Below are positions 7,611-15,884 of a DNA stretch of 64,000 nucleotides, one piece after another. The stretch's first letter is position 1. Each line of letters opens with the position of its first letter. The notes under the pieces are model-generated. The model ran no database searches and was not told the origin of the DNA. It worked only from the letters and a program-made list of their open reading frames with translations. Source of the DNA: Limnobaculum eriocheiris (GTDB taxonomy: Bacteria; Pseudomonadota; Gammaproteobacteria; Enterobacterales; Enterobacteriaceae); NCBI RefSeq assembly GCF_021010575.1, contig NZ_JAJNAG010000005.1, positions 1 through 64,000 on the forward strand, in the 5' to 3' direction. The position numbers were made by a program, and so were the translations under genes.

Positions 7611-8579
7611 TTGCCTAACGTTTTTTTTTCTTATTCGCACGTTGATGAAGGTCTGCGTGACCAACTTGAGAAGCAACTCGCTATGCTAAAGCGGCAAGGA
7701 GTAATCGAGACTTGGCATGACCGGCGTATCAGCGCCGGTCATGAGATAGACAAGGCCATTGACGAACGAATCAATAGTGATGAGATCATTTTGCTACTCG
7801 TAAGTCCTGATTTCATTGCATCTGACTATTGCTACAACATCGAGATGAAGAATGCACTGAGGCGCCACGAGGCTGGGGATGCAACCGTGATCCCTGTCAT
7901 ACTACGAGCTTGTGACTGGCATCATGCTCCCTTTGGAAAGCTCCTTGCCACCCCGCGTGACGGTAAGCCGGTCACCCAATGGTCGGACAGAGACGAGGCT
8001 TTTCTTCAAGTAGCCCAAGCTGTCCGCAAAGCAGCCGAAAGGTGGCAAATTGCCGGAGTTGCTACCGGAATGTCTTCTACGTCTGCTGCTTCCATATCAC
8101 CACCACCCACGGAGCCTGTAAGCCTCCGCTCCAGTAACCTACGGTTGGCAAAGACCTTCACGCAAAGAGAGAAAGATCAATTTCAAGTTGAGACCTTTGA
8201 ATATATTGCCCGCTATTTTGAAAACTCTCTAAAAGAGCTGGAAGCCCGCAATCCAGGCTATGAAGGAGTCTTCAGGCGCGTAGATGCGAATCGGTTCTTC
8301 GCAACTATCTATGAAAATGGGAAGAATGTAGCGCGGGCCACCATCTACATTGGCGGGGGTATGTTCAAGGGGGGTATTAACTACGTACAAGGCGAGACGA
8401 CCGAAAGCAACACCTTTAATGAATCACTCTCAGTAGATGCTGACGATCAGGCACTCTACTTGACCTGCATGGGTATGTCTTCGTTTAGGCGGGAGCGAAA
8501 TGCAAAGTTCTCCCAAGAAGGGGCCGCAGAACTACTATGGGAGCTCGTCATTGCTCCGCTTCAACAACGTCGTGGATAG
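7611..8579 (+). CDS. TIR-domain protein, predicted anti-phage NADase effector
   Basis: Residues 2-140 form a bacterial TIR domain: PNVFFSYSHVDEGLRDQL, TWHDRRISAGHEI, ILLLVSPDFIASDYC, and the motif YCYNIEMKNAL whose Glu (about residue 78) is in the position of the catalytic Glu of TIR NADases. After a Ser/Pro linker, residues 190-322 form a separate domain (FEYIARYFENSLKELE; YIGGGMFKGGINYVQGET) that I cannot name. The TTG at 7611 is chosen as start because AAGGA lies 8 bases upstream and homologues begin MPxVFFSYSH. Base composition is higher in GC than the flanking backbone, a sign of separate acquisition. It opens the defence cluster. Confidence 0.85.
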   Translation: MPNVFFSYSHVDEGLRDQLEKQLAMLKRQGVIETWHDRRISAGHEIDKAIDERINSDEIILLLVSPDFIASDYCYNIEMKNALRRHEAGDATVIPVILRACDWHHAPFGKLLATPRDGKPVTQWSDRDEAFLQVAQAVRKAAERWQIAGVATGMSSTSAASISPPPTEPVSLRSSNLRLAKTFTQREKDQFQVETFEYIARYFENSLKELEARNPGYEGVFRRVDANRFFATIYENGKNVARATIYIGGGMFKGGINYVQGETTESNTFNESLSVDADDQALYLTCMGMSSFRRERNAKFSQEGAAELLWELVIAPLQQRRG

Positions 8580-8721
8580 AGAACTATAACTGGGCCAAAC
8601 ATCTCATGTGGTCATTCTGGTTCAAAAGAAAGTATGCGCTTAAGCTTACCAGTAAGGAATGGGAAGTGAATGGGCTAAATTCTAACTGGGAATAACAGTA
8701 CACATTTTAGGGAAATAATGG

Positions 8722-9615
8722 ATGAAACTTGAAAAAGCCTTTTCGCTGGATATGAATAAAACGATGACCGCCACCGAAGCGGATTACTATTATCCGAAAG
8801 GAGCCATCCGTTCTAAATTCAGTTTCAAGTGTCCAGACCTGTACTGTGATGCCCAAATAACCTGCGCGAACCTAGATCGCGCGAAAAACAAAAGAAAAGT
8901 TGATCCCTATTATAGGACAGTCTCTGATCATAGTGACACCTGCAGCATTGCCAAAGACCTACAAACCCAAAAGGGAACACGGTCAACCTACGACGATGAC
9001 TACAGTGATGCTGATGTGTACATCGAAAATGCTTTCAGATTAAATTTGCGCCCGCTTAGCAATACACGGCCAGAAAATGATGAAACAGACGATGACAGTG
9101 GGCGAACTAATAGCATCCGTGGGCGACAGCAAACAACAGACGCTTCTGTCAAGCGTAAGCGACAACGTAGAAAAACAGTTAGCTCGCTTGTTGCCTCTTA
9201 CCTAAATGGTGACAACTTTGAGGTCCAACTTCCGGGAGCAGGTTCCATAACTCTACGTGAGATGTTTATTGAAATAGATGAACAACAGATTGGTGATTTC
9301 GAAGACGAATTACGAATTTATTATGGAAAGGCATGGATCAACAAATCGCCCAATGGCAATGGATTTAGTGTGCGTTTTGCCAATGTATTGCGCCATGATG
9401 AATTGATTACTCGTCCTTCCTTTTTCATCAGTAGTAAGCTAATCGAGCAGTGTGATTATCAAAAGTTCCAACAGTCTGCACTGGAAGCTCTGGTAACAGC
9501 CAAGCCTGTTGATATCTATATTCTGTCTGCCGTTGGCCCTTACCTGCATAAGTCGGGAGAATATATCAATTTTGGACTGGGAGGATTGGAATATCTGGAA
9601 TATCGGGAAAATTAG
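8722..9615 (+). CDS. Hypothetical protein with CoiA-like zinc ribbon, 297 aa
   Basis: I do not recognise the whole protein. Residues 30-80 read FKCPDLYCDAQITCANL, then YYRTVSDHSDTCSIA: a C-x4-C ... H-x3-C arrangement like the N-terminal zinc ribbon of CoiA-like and defence-associated proteins that read as F-x-C-P...H-F-x-H...C. An acidic and then basic low-complexity linker follows (DDDYSDADVY; KRKRQRRKT at about 140-150). The C-terminal 140 residues look globular with no motif I can assign. It stands between the TIR gene and the DUF4297 nuclease gene on the same strand, so a role in defence is inferred from context only. Confidence 0.6.
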   Translation: MKLEKAFSLDMNKTMTATEADYYYPKGAIRSKFSFKCPDLYCDAQITCANLDRAKNKRKVDPYYRTVSDHSDTCSIAKDLQTQKGTRSTYDDDYSDADVYIENAFRLNLRPLSNTRPENDETDDDSGRTNSIRGRQQTTDASVKRKRQRRKTVSSLVASYLNGDNFEVQLPGAGSITLREMFIEIDEQQIGDFEDELRIYYGKAWINKSPNGNGFSVRFANVLRHDELITRPSFFISSKLIEQCDYQKFQQSALEALVTAKPVDIYILSAVGPYLHKSGEYINFGLGGLEYLEYREN

Positions 9616-9866
9616 GTTAAATGTTTTTAATACTTTCTGTACGAGCCTTTTTCATATCTTCAAGACAAAATTAAATGTACTGTTAAAATGAAATTTTATT
9701 GAAAAATAACAAATAAAATTATGAAGATAGAAAGTATGGCTCTTGTATGTCAAGATGATGAAAACAATTAAATTCTGCTATGAACTGCTAGTTGCGCATC
9801 AAAGGAGCTAAGAAGGAGTATTGATGGCGATGGCTGTTCCTGGCAATTGTGCATTTGGAGGGAGCT

Positions 9867-11030
9867 TTGGGCATATCAACTGGTGCGGCAGAGTTGTTAC
9901 ATGTTGCAAACAAACCTGGACTTACAGAAACGGGCGGGGGCCACAGTGCTAAAGGTGTAGACTTCCAGCGCTGGTGGGCTGTGCTTCGAATGGTAGAGAT
10001 GGAACAGGCGCAACAGCCGGACTTCTTGCTTCTCTTTGAAACTGTACAAGATGTCACAGAACTAGATTCAGCAAGTACTCCCACGTATGCCCGCATTTAT
10101 CAAGTAAAGAAGAAGGATCGTGGGGAATGGACTTGGGCTGTTCTTACTGGAACAACAAAGCCCCCAAAAAAGAACAAGAATACAGCATCTGAAATAAATG
10201 TATCCAAGTTCACAAAGGTCAGAGAAAGTGCTCTTGGAAAGCTACAGCTTAGTCTTGCTTCTTTCGATAAGTTACCTGTAGAAGCATATTTCATTTCAAA
10301 TGTGGGCTGCGATATTCCTCTCGCAACCGGAGGGAATGCTGCAACATCGATGCCTTGCTCCTTGGCGGATCTTGCTCCTGAACATTTGCGGTTATTGACT
10401 GAGGCCTTACATTCACTCTGTGCTGCTGGAATTCCTCCTCCAGATCTAACAAGGCTCAAGCTAAAGAAAGTTGCTATTCATCCAGATTCACCAAACAGCC
10501 ATGTCATCAAATCAGCTTTAGACCTATTACGGGAACGTAGTCCAGCCCATGCGGGCCAGGCAGCAGCTTTCGTAGAGTCTCTCATAATGAAGATTTCTCC
10601 TCTGGGGCGGCACACCGATACCTGCGCGTCCTTTGAAGAGCTTGTGGAACAGCGAGGATTCTCAAGGCAGGAATTTGTATCTGCACTTAGTACACTTGAG
10701 ACAATTCCTGACTACTCAAGCTATTTAGAAATCTGGCTCACTCAGTTGCAGAATGAAGGGCTGAATTTCATGGAGATAACCTCTTTGCGTAGTCAGGCCT
10801 CCCGCGTCGTGCGTGAACAGCTCACAGGGGCAACATCTGATTCTACCCAGAGAATTAATGATTTTTGCGATAATTGGATTGATTCCAATCCACTTCAGGC
10901 TTCTGCTCTGCGAACATTTGTAGAGGCAGCTTTACCTGTACTAAATACGAATTTTAGCGGTTTTAAAAATGAAGAGCTTCAGGCTCGACTGTTGATGAGG
11001 GCTATCAAAAAATGCGTGGACCCGAACTGA
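9867..11030 (+). CDS. DUF4297 nuclease, LmuA-like (Lamassu/Cap4-type)
   Basis: The N-terminal domain begins GGGHSAKGVDFQRWWAVLRM, the DUF4297 signature, followed by the nuclease core LLFETVQDVTELD and IYQVKKKD (acidic residues then Q-x-K), as in Cap4 and LmuA PD-(D/E)xK endonucleases. The C-terminal half is helical and unassigned. The next gene encodes an SMC-like ATPase; this pair defines the Lamassu defence family, where the ATPase senses foreign DNA and unleashes the nuclease. The start is uncertain: TTG at 9867 follows GGAGGGA, GTG at 9849 is in frame, and an ATG at 9822 with a better ribosome site (AAGGAG) opens a short overlapping frame that ends at about 9950. Confidence 0.75.
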   Translation: MGISTGAAELLHVANKPGLTETGGGHSAKGVDFQRWWAVLRMVEMEQAQQPDFLLLFETVQDVTELDSASTPTYARIYQVKKKDRGEWTWAVLTGTTKPPKKNKNTASEINVSKFTKVRESALGKLQLSLASFDKLPVEAYFISNVGCDIPLATGGNAATSMPCSLADLAPEHLRLLTEALHSLCAAGIPPPDLTRLKLKKVAIHPDSPNSHVIKSALDLLRERSPAHAGQAAAFVESLIMKISPLGRHTDTCASFEELVEQRGFSRQEFVSALSTLETIPDYSSYLEIWLTQLQNEGLNFMEITSLRSQASRVVREQLTGATSDSTQRINDFCDNWIDSNPLQASALRTFVEAALPVLNTNFSGFKNEELQARLLMRAIKKCVDPN

Positions 11031-11063
11031 GACTCCTCGTCCGTAATTTAAGGACAAAGAACT

Positions 11064-12755
11064 ATGATAAGCTTCCGATTCGAAAACATTTGGTTGCTCT
11101 CACATCGCGACAAGAAGGCGAGACATGTAAATTTCCACCCGAGGAAGAATTTACTGATAGGGAGAAATCATACGGGCAAGACGACTCTGATACGGAGCCT
11201 CTTTGAAACACTGGGTGCCAAACCTCAAGGCAAGTTGGAAAGTTGGGATGATAATGCTGTTTCTCTGCTTGAATTTTCTGTTAATGGTTGCCACTTCTTC
11301 GCACTGTATCAACGTGGGCGACGGGCACTTTTCAACGCCAACCTAGAGATAATTCTTGCTACTTCAAAATACGGAGAATGGTCACAGTTATTTTGTGAAA
11401 TCACTGGCTTTAACTTGGTGTTTTTAAATAAGAGTGACTCTGAAGTTACCCCAGCCGATCCTGCATGTTTTTTCTTACCATTCTACGTGAATCAGGATGG
11501 TAGCTGGCAGTCTGAATGGAATACATTTGGTGGTCAGCTCAAGAGATTCCAAGCCCCGTATGGACCTATATTGGAATACTTCACTGGTGTGTGTCCGCCA
11601 GAGTATTACCATGCAAGAGCGGAAAAAGGCCAAGAGTCAAAGATTCTTGAGGATTATCGGCGAGAGTATAAACTCCTCGAACGTGCAATAGACCGATTCA
11701 ATCGCACTTTGCCACTATCAGGACCAAAGGTTAGCGCAGAAAATTTTGAGGCTGAAATCGTTCTGTTGACTCAAGAGGTAAATGAACTAAATCTGCGACA
11801 AGAAATATTGCGAAGTGCTGCTGTTAAAGAACATGATTTACTATCCAGTTTAGAGCAACAAATTCGGTTGGCTGATGAAGCTCTCACGGCATATGACAAT
11901 GATGCAAAGTATATTTGTACTGGGGACACAGAACCGCTAACTTGTCCAACATGTCACGCACAGCATACCAAACCATTCCTTGATTTGCTCAATTTTGCCG
12001 AAGATGCTCGTGTGCTTCGGGAACTTGCAGGGAGACTTCGAGATGATGCAAGTCTGGTACGACAACGGTGCAATAAAACGTTAGGGCAACTCAGCTCACT
12101 TAACGAAAACTATATCCGTATCTCTAGGTTACTGGATACGCGCAAAGGTGAATTGAAGTTTCAGGATGTTGTCGGCAGCATGGGGGCTGAGAGCGCATTT
12201 GCTGCCTTCGAAGCGGAGCGTCAACAACTGAAAGAGGCTATCAATACTGCACTCAGTTTGGTTGATGCATTAGATGAGAAAATGAAATCATTGCGGACCG
12301 CACAAAGAACACGTGAGATTTTGACAGATTTCAGATCACACTATGTGTCTGGTCGTGTTGCATTAAAATTGCCATCAGTTGACGCATCAAAGATGAAGCT
12401 CACTGGTCGGCCAAACTTATCAGGAAGTGGCGGACCTCGGTCAATTTTGGCATATTACGCTGCGCTATGGCGTACTTGCCAAGGAGAAACTGGCACTTAT
12501 GATATACCTATCGTCATAGACTCACCGAATCAACAGGCTCAGGACGACATCAATCTTCCTGCTGTACTTAAGTTTATCGCCAAAGAGTTACCGATTGATA
12601 TACAACTTATTGTTGGTCTGGAAACGCCGACAGACTTTCCTTTTGATAAAGAGCTTTGTTTGGATATTAAGTACTCAATGCTACGGGAAGAATATTGGGC
12701 TGAAGCTGAGAGTATCATTGAACCTCTGCTTAAGAAGATGTATGAAATTGTATAA
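11064..12755 (+). CDS. SMC/Rad50-like ATPase, LmuB-like
   Basis: The 563-aa protein has Walker A GRNHTGKTT (residues 33-41), coiled-coil regions around residues 190-290 and 310-420, a central CPTC zinc hook (294-297), the ABC signature LSGSGG (452-457) and Walker B IPIVIDSP (481-488). This is the layout of Rad50/SMC-type ATPases. It follows the DUF4297 nuclease gene after 33 bases, with AAGGA upstream of the ATG. Lamassu LmuB proteins have this role: recognising DNA ends or replication intermediates of phages and plasmids, then activating LmuA. No LmuC is recognisable between them, so this would be a two-gene version. Walker B ends in Ser rather than the usual Glu. Confidence 0.75.
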   Translation: MISFRFENIWLLSHRDKKARHVNFHPRKNLLIGRNHTGKTTLIRSLFETLGAKPQGKLESWDDNAVSLLEFSVNGCHFFALYQRGRRALFNANLEIILATSKYGEWSQLFCEITGFNLVFLNKSDSEVTPADPACFFLPFYVNQDGSWQSEWNTFGGQLKRFQAPYGPILEYFTGVCPPEYYHARAEKGQESKILEDYRREYKLLERAIDRFNRTLPLSGPKVSAENFEAEIVLLTQEVNELNLRQEILRSAAVKEHDLLSSLEQQIRLADEALTAYDNDAKYICTGDTEPLTCPTCHAQHTKPFLDLLNFAEDARVLRELAGRLRDDASLVRQRCNKTLGQLSSLNENYIRISRLLDTRKGELKFQDVVGSMGAESAFAAFEAERQQLKEAINTALSLVDALDEKMKSLRTAQRTREILTDFRSHYVSGRVALKLPSVDASKMKLTGRPNLSGSGGPRSILAYYAALWRTCQGETGTYDIPIVIDSPNQQAQDDINLPAVLKFIAKELPIDIQLIVGLETPTDFPFDKELCLDIKYSMLREEYWAEAESIIEPLLKKMYEIV

Positions 12756-12971
12756 TCCTATACGTCAAAACCTGATAGCGAGGAATCAGAGCAATAGTTT
12801 CAGGATTTAGTGTAATTAACTAATAATACCTCAAATGAGAATTGGTACCTTAGTAGGTTTAAGTTCACCTTCCTGCTACTTTAGGAGGTTTTAGCGACGG
12901 TACATCTCTAATATCTGGTTGTGTGCTCTGACTGTGCCGAATTTATTATCATATAACAAATTTAGGATGGA

Positions 12972-13020
12972 TAGTGGATCCCGCTGGACTTGAACTAATA
13001 GCCGAAAGATTATGAGTTGA
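12972..13020 (-). pseudogene. tRNA 3'-half relic (CAT anticodon loop, T-arm)
   Basis: Read on the minus strand, the segment has an anticodon loop with its context (ACTCATAATC, as in tRNA-Met or tRNA-Ile2), a T-loop (AGTTCAAGTCCAGC), and an end resembling an acceptor (GGGATCCACTA). The D-arm and 5' acceptor are absent and the 5' strand of the T-stem is lost. It is not a working tRNA. Such 3' halves are typically left as attachment-site copies by integrating elements, which is the inferred origin. Confidence 0.5.
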
Positions 13021-13040
13021 TTTATCAACAGTAAGATACC

Positions 13041-13079
13041 AAAAAATAAGGCCTGAGTTTATATCAGACCTTATTTTTT
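13041..13079. terminator. Bidirectional terminator
   Basis: A 16-base stem (AAAAAATAAGGCCTGA against TCAGACCTTATTTTTT, one mismatch) with an 8-base loop has A-runs and T-runs on its two sides. It can serve the plus-strand SMC-like ATPase gene and the minus-strand gene that ends at 13123. Confidence 0.75.
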
Positions 13080-13122
13080 ATTTAATTGGATGATTCATGT
13101 TACATACAGCATCTCCGGTGCA

Positions 13123-13463
13123 TTATTTTTTATATTTTACTGTAACGGTCCCTTGAAGCTTATTCTCGGCAATTTCAAAGTCGGGATTAAATGTAGATAA
13201 GTTATGAACAGCAGTTCCAATTGCTGCCCCCATCCTGCTATCGTTGTCACACCTGTAGGAATTAGAGCTCTAATCATGAGCGCTGAACTATATTCTGAAT
13301 AGGCGCGGCAACGGTAACCGAGGATTTCTATTGTAGATTCGAGTTTATTTACTACGCTGGCAATATTTCTTACACCAACAACTTGAAATGATTTTCGGTG
13401 TTTGATTAGGTAAGCCAATTCATCATCACTGAGATCGTCTGACGTATATTTTAAAATATCCAT
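13123..13463 (-). pseudogene. Small conserved-type gene with frameshift in a G-tract
   Basis: As written, the frame starting at 13463 reads to a stop at 13137 (108 aa). The last 36 residues after IAGWG look unnatural, while the +1 frame continues cleanly as AAIGTAVHNLSTFNPDFEIA, then a KLQGTVTVKYKK end and a stop at 13123. The shift falls at five G residues on the minus strand (C-tract 13227-13231); a sixth G would restore a protein of about 113 aa. It could be a sequencing error, a recent mutation or slipped-strand phase variation. I do not recognise the function. Confidence 0.65.
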
Positions 13464-13529
13464 GTGCTTTATCCCATTATGTTAACTGTATGGGACGAAT
13501 GCTTTTTTATATTGAAATTCTTCATGGAG

Positions 13530-13805
13530 TTACTGCTTGGTAATGGTTTCCAGTCGGCCTGGTTGCCCATCAACCATCACCACCTGATAGTGGGTCTGGT
13601 CGATATAGGTAAAGCAAGCCAGCTCTTCTAGTAAGTCGTACCTAGCTATACGATAAGTAAGTGAATCATTAGGATGACTTATCCGTGCATGCTTTAGCAG
13701 ATAATTCAGGGCAACTTCTTGAGTAAGCATTAAAGCCAACGGATTAGTTGATGTTAACCCTTCGGTGTTATTACGAATGATCGGAACATAGATGCTGAGA
13801 GCCAT
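13530..13805 (-). CDS. Hypothetical protein, 91 aa
   Basis: I do not recognise this gene. It encodes a small soluble protein (MALSIYVPIIRNNTEG... ending GQPGRLETITKQ) without signal peptide or metal site. It precedes the frameshifted gene at 13123-13463 on the same strand, with a gap of about 65 bases, and the two could form a pair such as toxin and antitoxin, although neither shows a known family motif. The upstream region carries GATCG-centred palindromes. Confidence 0.45.
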   Translation of the reverse strand: MALSIYVPIIRNNTEGLTSTNPLALMLTQEVALNYLLKHARISHPNDSLTYRIARYDLLEELACFTYIDQTHYQVVMVDGQPGRLETITKQ

Positions 13806-14301
13806 GAAACTTAACCCTGAATCGATTGAGGATTTATTGTTTTTTTAATCTATCAGTTTATTGAGGTTGGATTGATCGTTTGTTTCTATGGCAAATTGGC
13901 TAATCGATCGTTGTTAACGATCGGTTTCTGATGAAGGCGCATCAGCAACGGTTTAAAAGTAATTCCCGCCAATGAGTCGGCAGATGGCCAATGCCTAATT
14001 ATGTAGCCAAAGAGAATTCAAACAAGTATTCACGAAACATCGTGTGTTTTATGTTCACGGGTGTATATCATGATATTGGTTTATCAGTTTAATAAACTTA
14101 TTTCATCCAGATGTCAGTTAATTATTTCAGCATTGATATTTTTTTAAGTTATATCTATAGATTGATCTACATAATCGATCGGTTGAAGTAAACCGATCGT
14201 TATAAACGATCAATCCCATTCTGTATATCAGATAACATATTGATAGAGAATCAAATTTATATTTACCAAAATAAAGTATTTTCTGTATCGTTGGGGTTAT
14301 T
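13806..14301. promoter_or_regulatory. Divergent intergenic region with GATCG-type palindromes
   Basis: The 496-base gap between divergent genes contains three related inverted repeats: CGATCGTT-GTT-AACGATCG (13905-13923), CGATCGGTT-GAAGTA-AACCGATCG (14176-14199) and the overlapping GATCGTT-ATA-AACGATC (14195-14211). They share the half-site GATCGTT or GATCGGTT. This looks like a set of operators for one dimeric regulator acting on the 91-aa gene, the lipoprotein gene, or both. The regulator is not identifiable. Confidence 0.6.
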
Positions 14302-14622
14302 ATGAAAAGATTAATTACAGTTTTGATATTTTTATTAGTTGGATGTGGTCAGGATAAAGCTCCCGTAGAAATAGAATCATTTAGATATTCTTATCCTCAA
14401 TTATCAAGCCTGGTATTATTAAAAATAAGAGTTACTTCGATATCAGAAACTGAAAAAGTTATTATAAATGATATCATTGTAAATAAAGGAAATTGTATAT
14501 CAACTAGTGGGGTTTTTAAGGGGAAAATACTTAATTATGGTCAATATGTAGAGGGGGTATTTACTGCTGGAAGTGGTTATTCTTGTACACCATCATTAAT
14601 TCTGACAGCTTTAGGCCATTGA
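14302..14622 (+). CDS. Putative small lipoprotein, 106 aa
   Basis: The N-terminus is a lipoprotein signal peptide: MKR, a hydrophobic stretch (LITVLIFLLV) and a lipobox ending LVGC with Cys at about residue 15, followed by GQDK, which would be lipidated and possibly retained or sorted to the outer membrane. The mature part is 90 residues with two cysteines and no family I recognise. The AT-rich gene ends inside the 3' end of the convergent mrr-like gene (62-base overlap), an unusual arrangement. The start follows a weak GGGG ribosome site. Confidence 0.5.
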   Translation: MKRLITVLIFLLVGCGQDKAPVEIESFRYSYPQLSSLVLLKIRVTSISETEKVIINDIIVNKGNCISTSGVFKGKILNYGQYVEGVFTAGSGYSCTPSLILTALGH

Positions 14623-15436
14623 TGAGAATAATACGTGCGTCTAGTCGTTCAACAAAATGTAAAGCTTCATTACTAAAATTGGATGTAGTAATAAAAACTC
14701 CTTTACGGGCTCGTTCTCCCTGTAAAGCTCCTGCAAATTTTTGAATCTCTGGACGCCCAACTGTACCTTCCCAACGTTTCGCCTGTAAGTAGATGGTATC
14801 TAAGCCCAGTCGGTCTTCTCTGATTACACCATCGATTCCACCATCCGCCGTGAGTCGGGTTGCTTCCCCAGCATCTCGTCTTGAACCACCATAACCCATG
14901 GCTAACATAAGATCGACGACGAGTCGTTCAAAAAAAGCGGGGGAACAACCTTTGATTGTGCTTAATAATTCAGTGGCTAATGCTTCCCGAATATTCTGAT
15001 AAGAGGAGTCCATTGACTCGGTTGGTGTTTGTTCTTTTACATCAATAACAGCGTTAGGTTCTAATAGCTGAGATTCGGATGTTTTTAGATTTGATGTTAG
15101 TTTAAAAGCCTGAAATTCAGAAAATTGTACTAAGTCATTATTACTTAAACTAGTTGGCTGAGTCATAAGTAATTGTTTGCCTCGAGGGCTTATTTGCCAA
15201 AGACCACGTTTTGGACTGTCAATTAATCCAGCTTTCTTTAGATAAGTTTTAGCCCATCCAATACGGTTCTCAATCACCGGTTGGTTGCCACTAGGTAACA
15301 ATTCACTCCGCTCATCATCGCTTAATTTAAATTGATCGCTCAAGTGATCATAAGCCTGCCGAGCTGTGTGCGGTAGCCCGTCATCAAGCCACTGCAGTAG
15401 AGGTAGCATAAGCGTTTGATAATCAGGTATAGACAT
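14561..15436 (-). CDS. mrr: Mrr-type restriction endonuclease
   Basis: This 291-aa protein has the N-terminal winged-helix Mrr_N domain (LPLLQWLDDGLPHTARQAYDHL, RIGWAKTYLKKAGLI, GLWQISPRGKQLL) and a C-terminal Mrr catalytic domain. The catalytic core is visible as FERLVVDLMLAMGYGG, GGIDGVIREDRLGLD and IYLQAKRW (D...Q-x-K type), then RPEIQKFAGALQG and KGVFITTSNFS. Mrr enzymes cut modified DNA (type IV restriction). Usual family members carry some 15-20 more residues at the C-terminus; here the protein ends shortly after LKLSELMMVYK, where a convergent lipoprotein gene overlaps. It sits beside a type I system, as in the E. coli immigration control region. Confidence 0.85.
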   Translation of the reverse strand: MSIPDYQTLMLPLLQWLDDGLPHTARQAYDHLSDQFKLSDDERSELLPSGNQPVIENRIGWAKTYLKKAGLIDSPKRGLWQISPRGKQLLMTQPTSLSNNDLVQFSEFQAFKLTSNLKTSESQLLEPNAVIDVKEQTPTESMDSSYQNIREALATELLSTIKGCSPAFFERLVVDLMLAMGYGGSRRDAGEATRLTADGGIDGVIREDRLGLDTIYLQAKRWEGTVGRPEIQKFAGALQGERARKGVFITTSNFSNEALHFVERLDARIILINGLKLSELMMVYKNNHFQQ

Positions 15437-15847
15437 TTCATCACCTTCTAGAATTCGGATAGATCAATAGGATTTAAATCTAAGCAATTTGAACGATGGA
15501 ACAAATTCTGACTGAATTCAATTCTTGTTTACATATATAGCGTAAGCATTAGCAATGGCTAATCTACTATAAATCTGATTAAACACATATGGTTAAATGG
15601 TATTGTTTAGATTTTTGATATTATTAATATGGGGATCACACCTGTTTCTCTTTTTATTGTGATCATAGATTTGCAGTGTCAAAGAGACTATATCCTGTAG
15701 CAGGATTAGCTGGGAATAAAAGCGCTCTGCATGCTATTTCTCTGCGGTCAATTTTCTGTGTCTGATGTTTTATTGCATGGGCTATGCGTATAGCCATTCA
15801 ACCAGAGAACGATTTGTCTGTTCCATCAAAACCGTCTTGTCATGTAG
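15437..15847. other. Intergenic region between mrr and hsdR
   Basis: About 410 bases of AT-rich sequence without a supported gene. It should contain the mrr promoter on the minus strand. I see no distinct operator. Confidence 0.35.
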
Positions 15848-15872
15848 AAAAGGGAAGCTCATCGCTTCCTTT
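15848..15872 (-). terminator. hsd operon terminator
   Basis: On the minus strand AAAGGAAGC, a 5-base loop and GCTTCCCTTTT form a hairpin ending in T residues just after the hsdR stop codon, as expected for a rho-independent terminator. Confidence 0.65.
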
Positions 15873-15884
15873 CATTACTGAACC

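Larger units (their letters stand above)
12756..13122. other. Non-coding junction with tRNA-like relic and terminator
   Basis: No gene is supported. The stretch contains the tRNA-like relic (12972-13020) and a strong bidirectional hairpin (13041-13079). It separates the plus-strand defence genes from the minus-strand genes that follow and may be an old module boundary inside the island. Confidence 0.5.
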
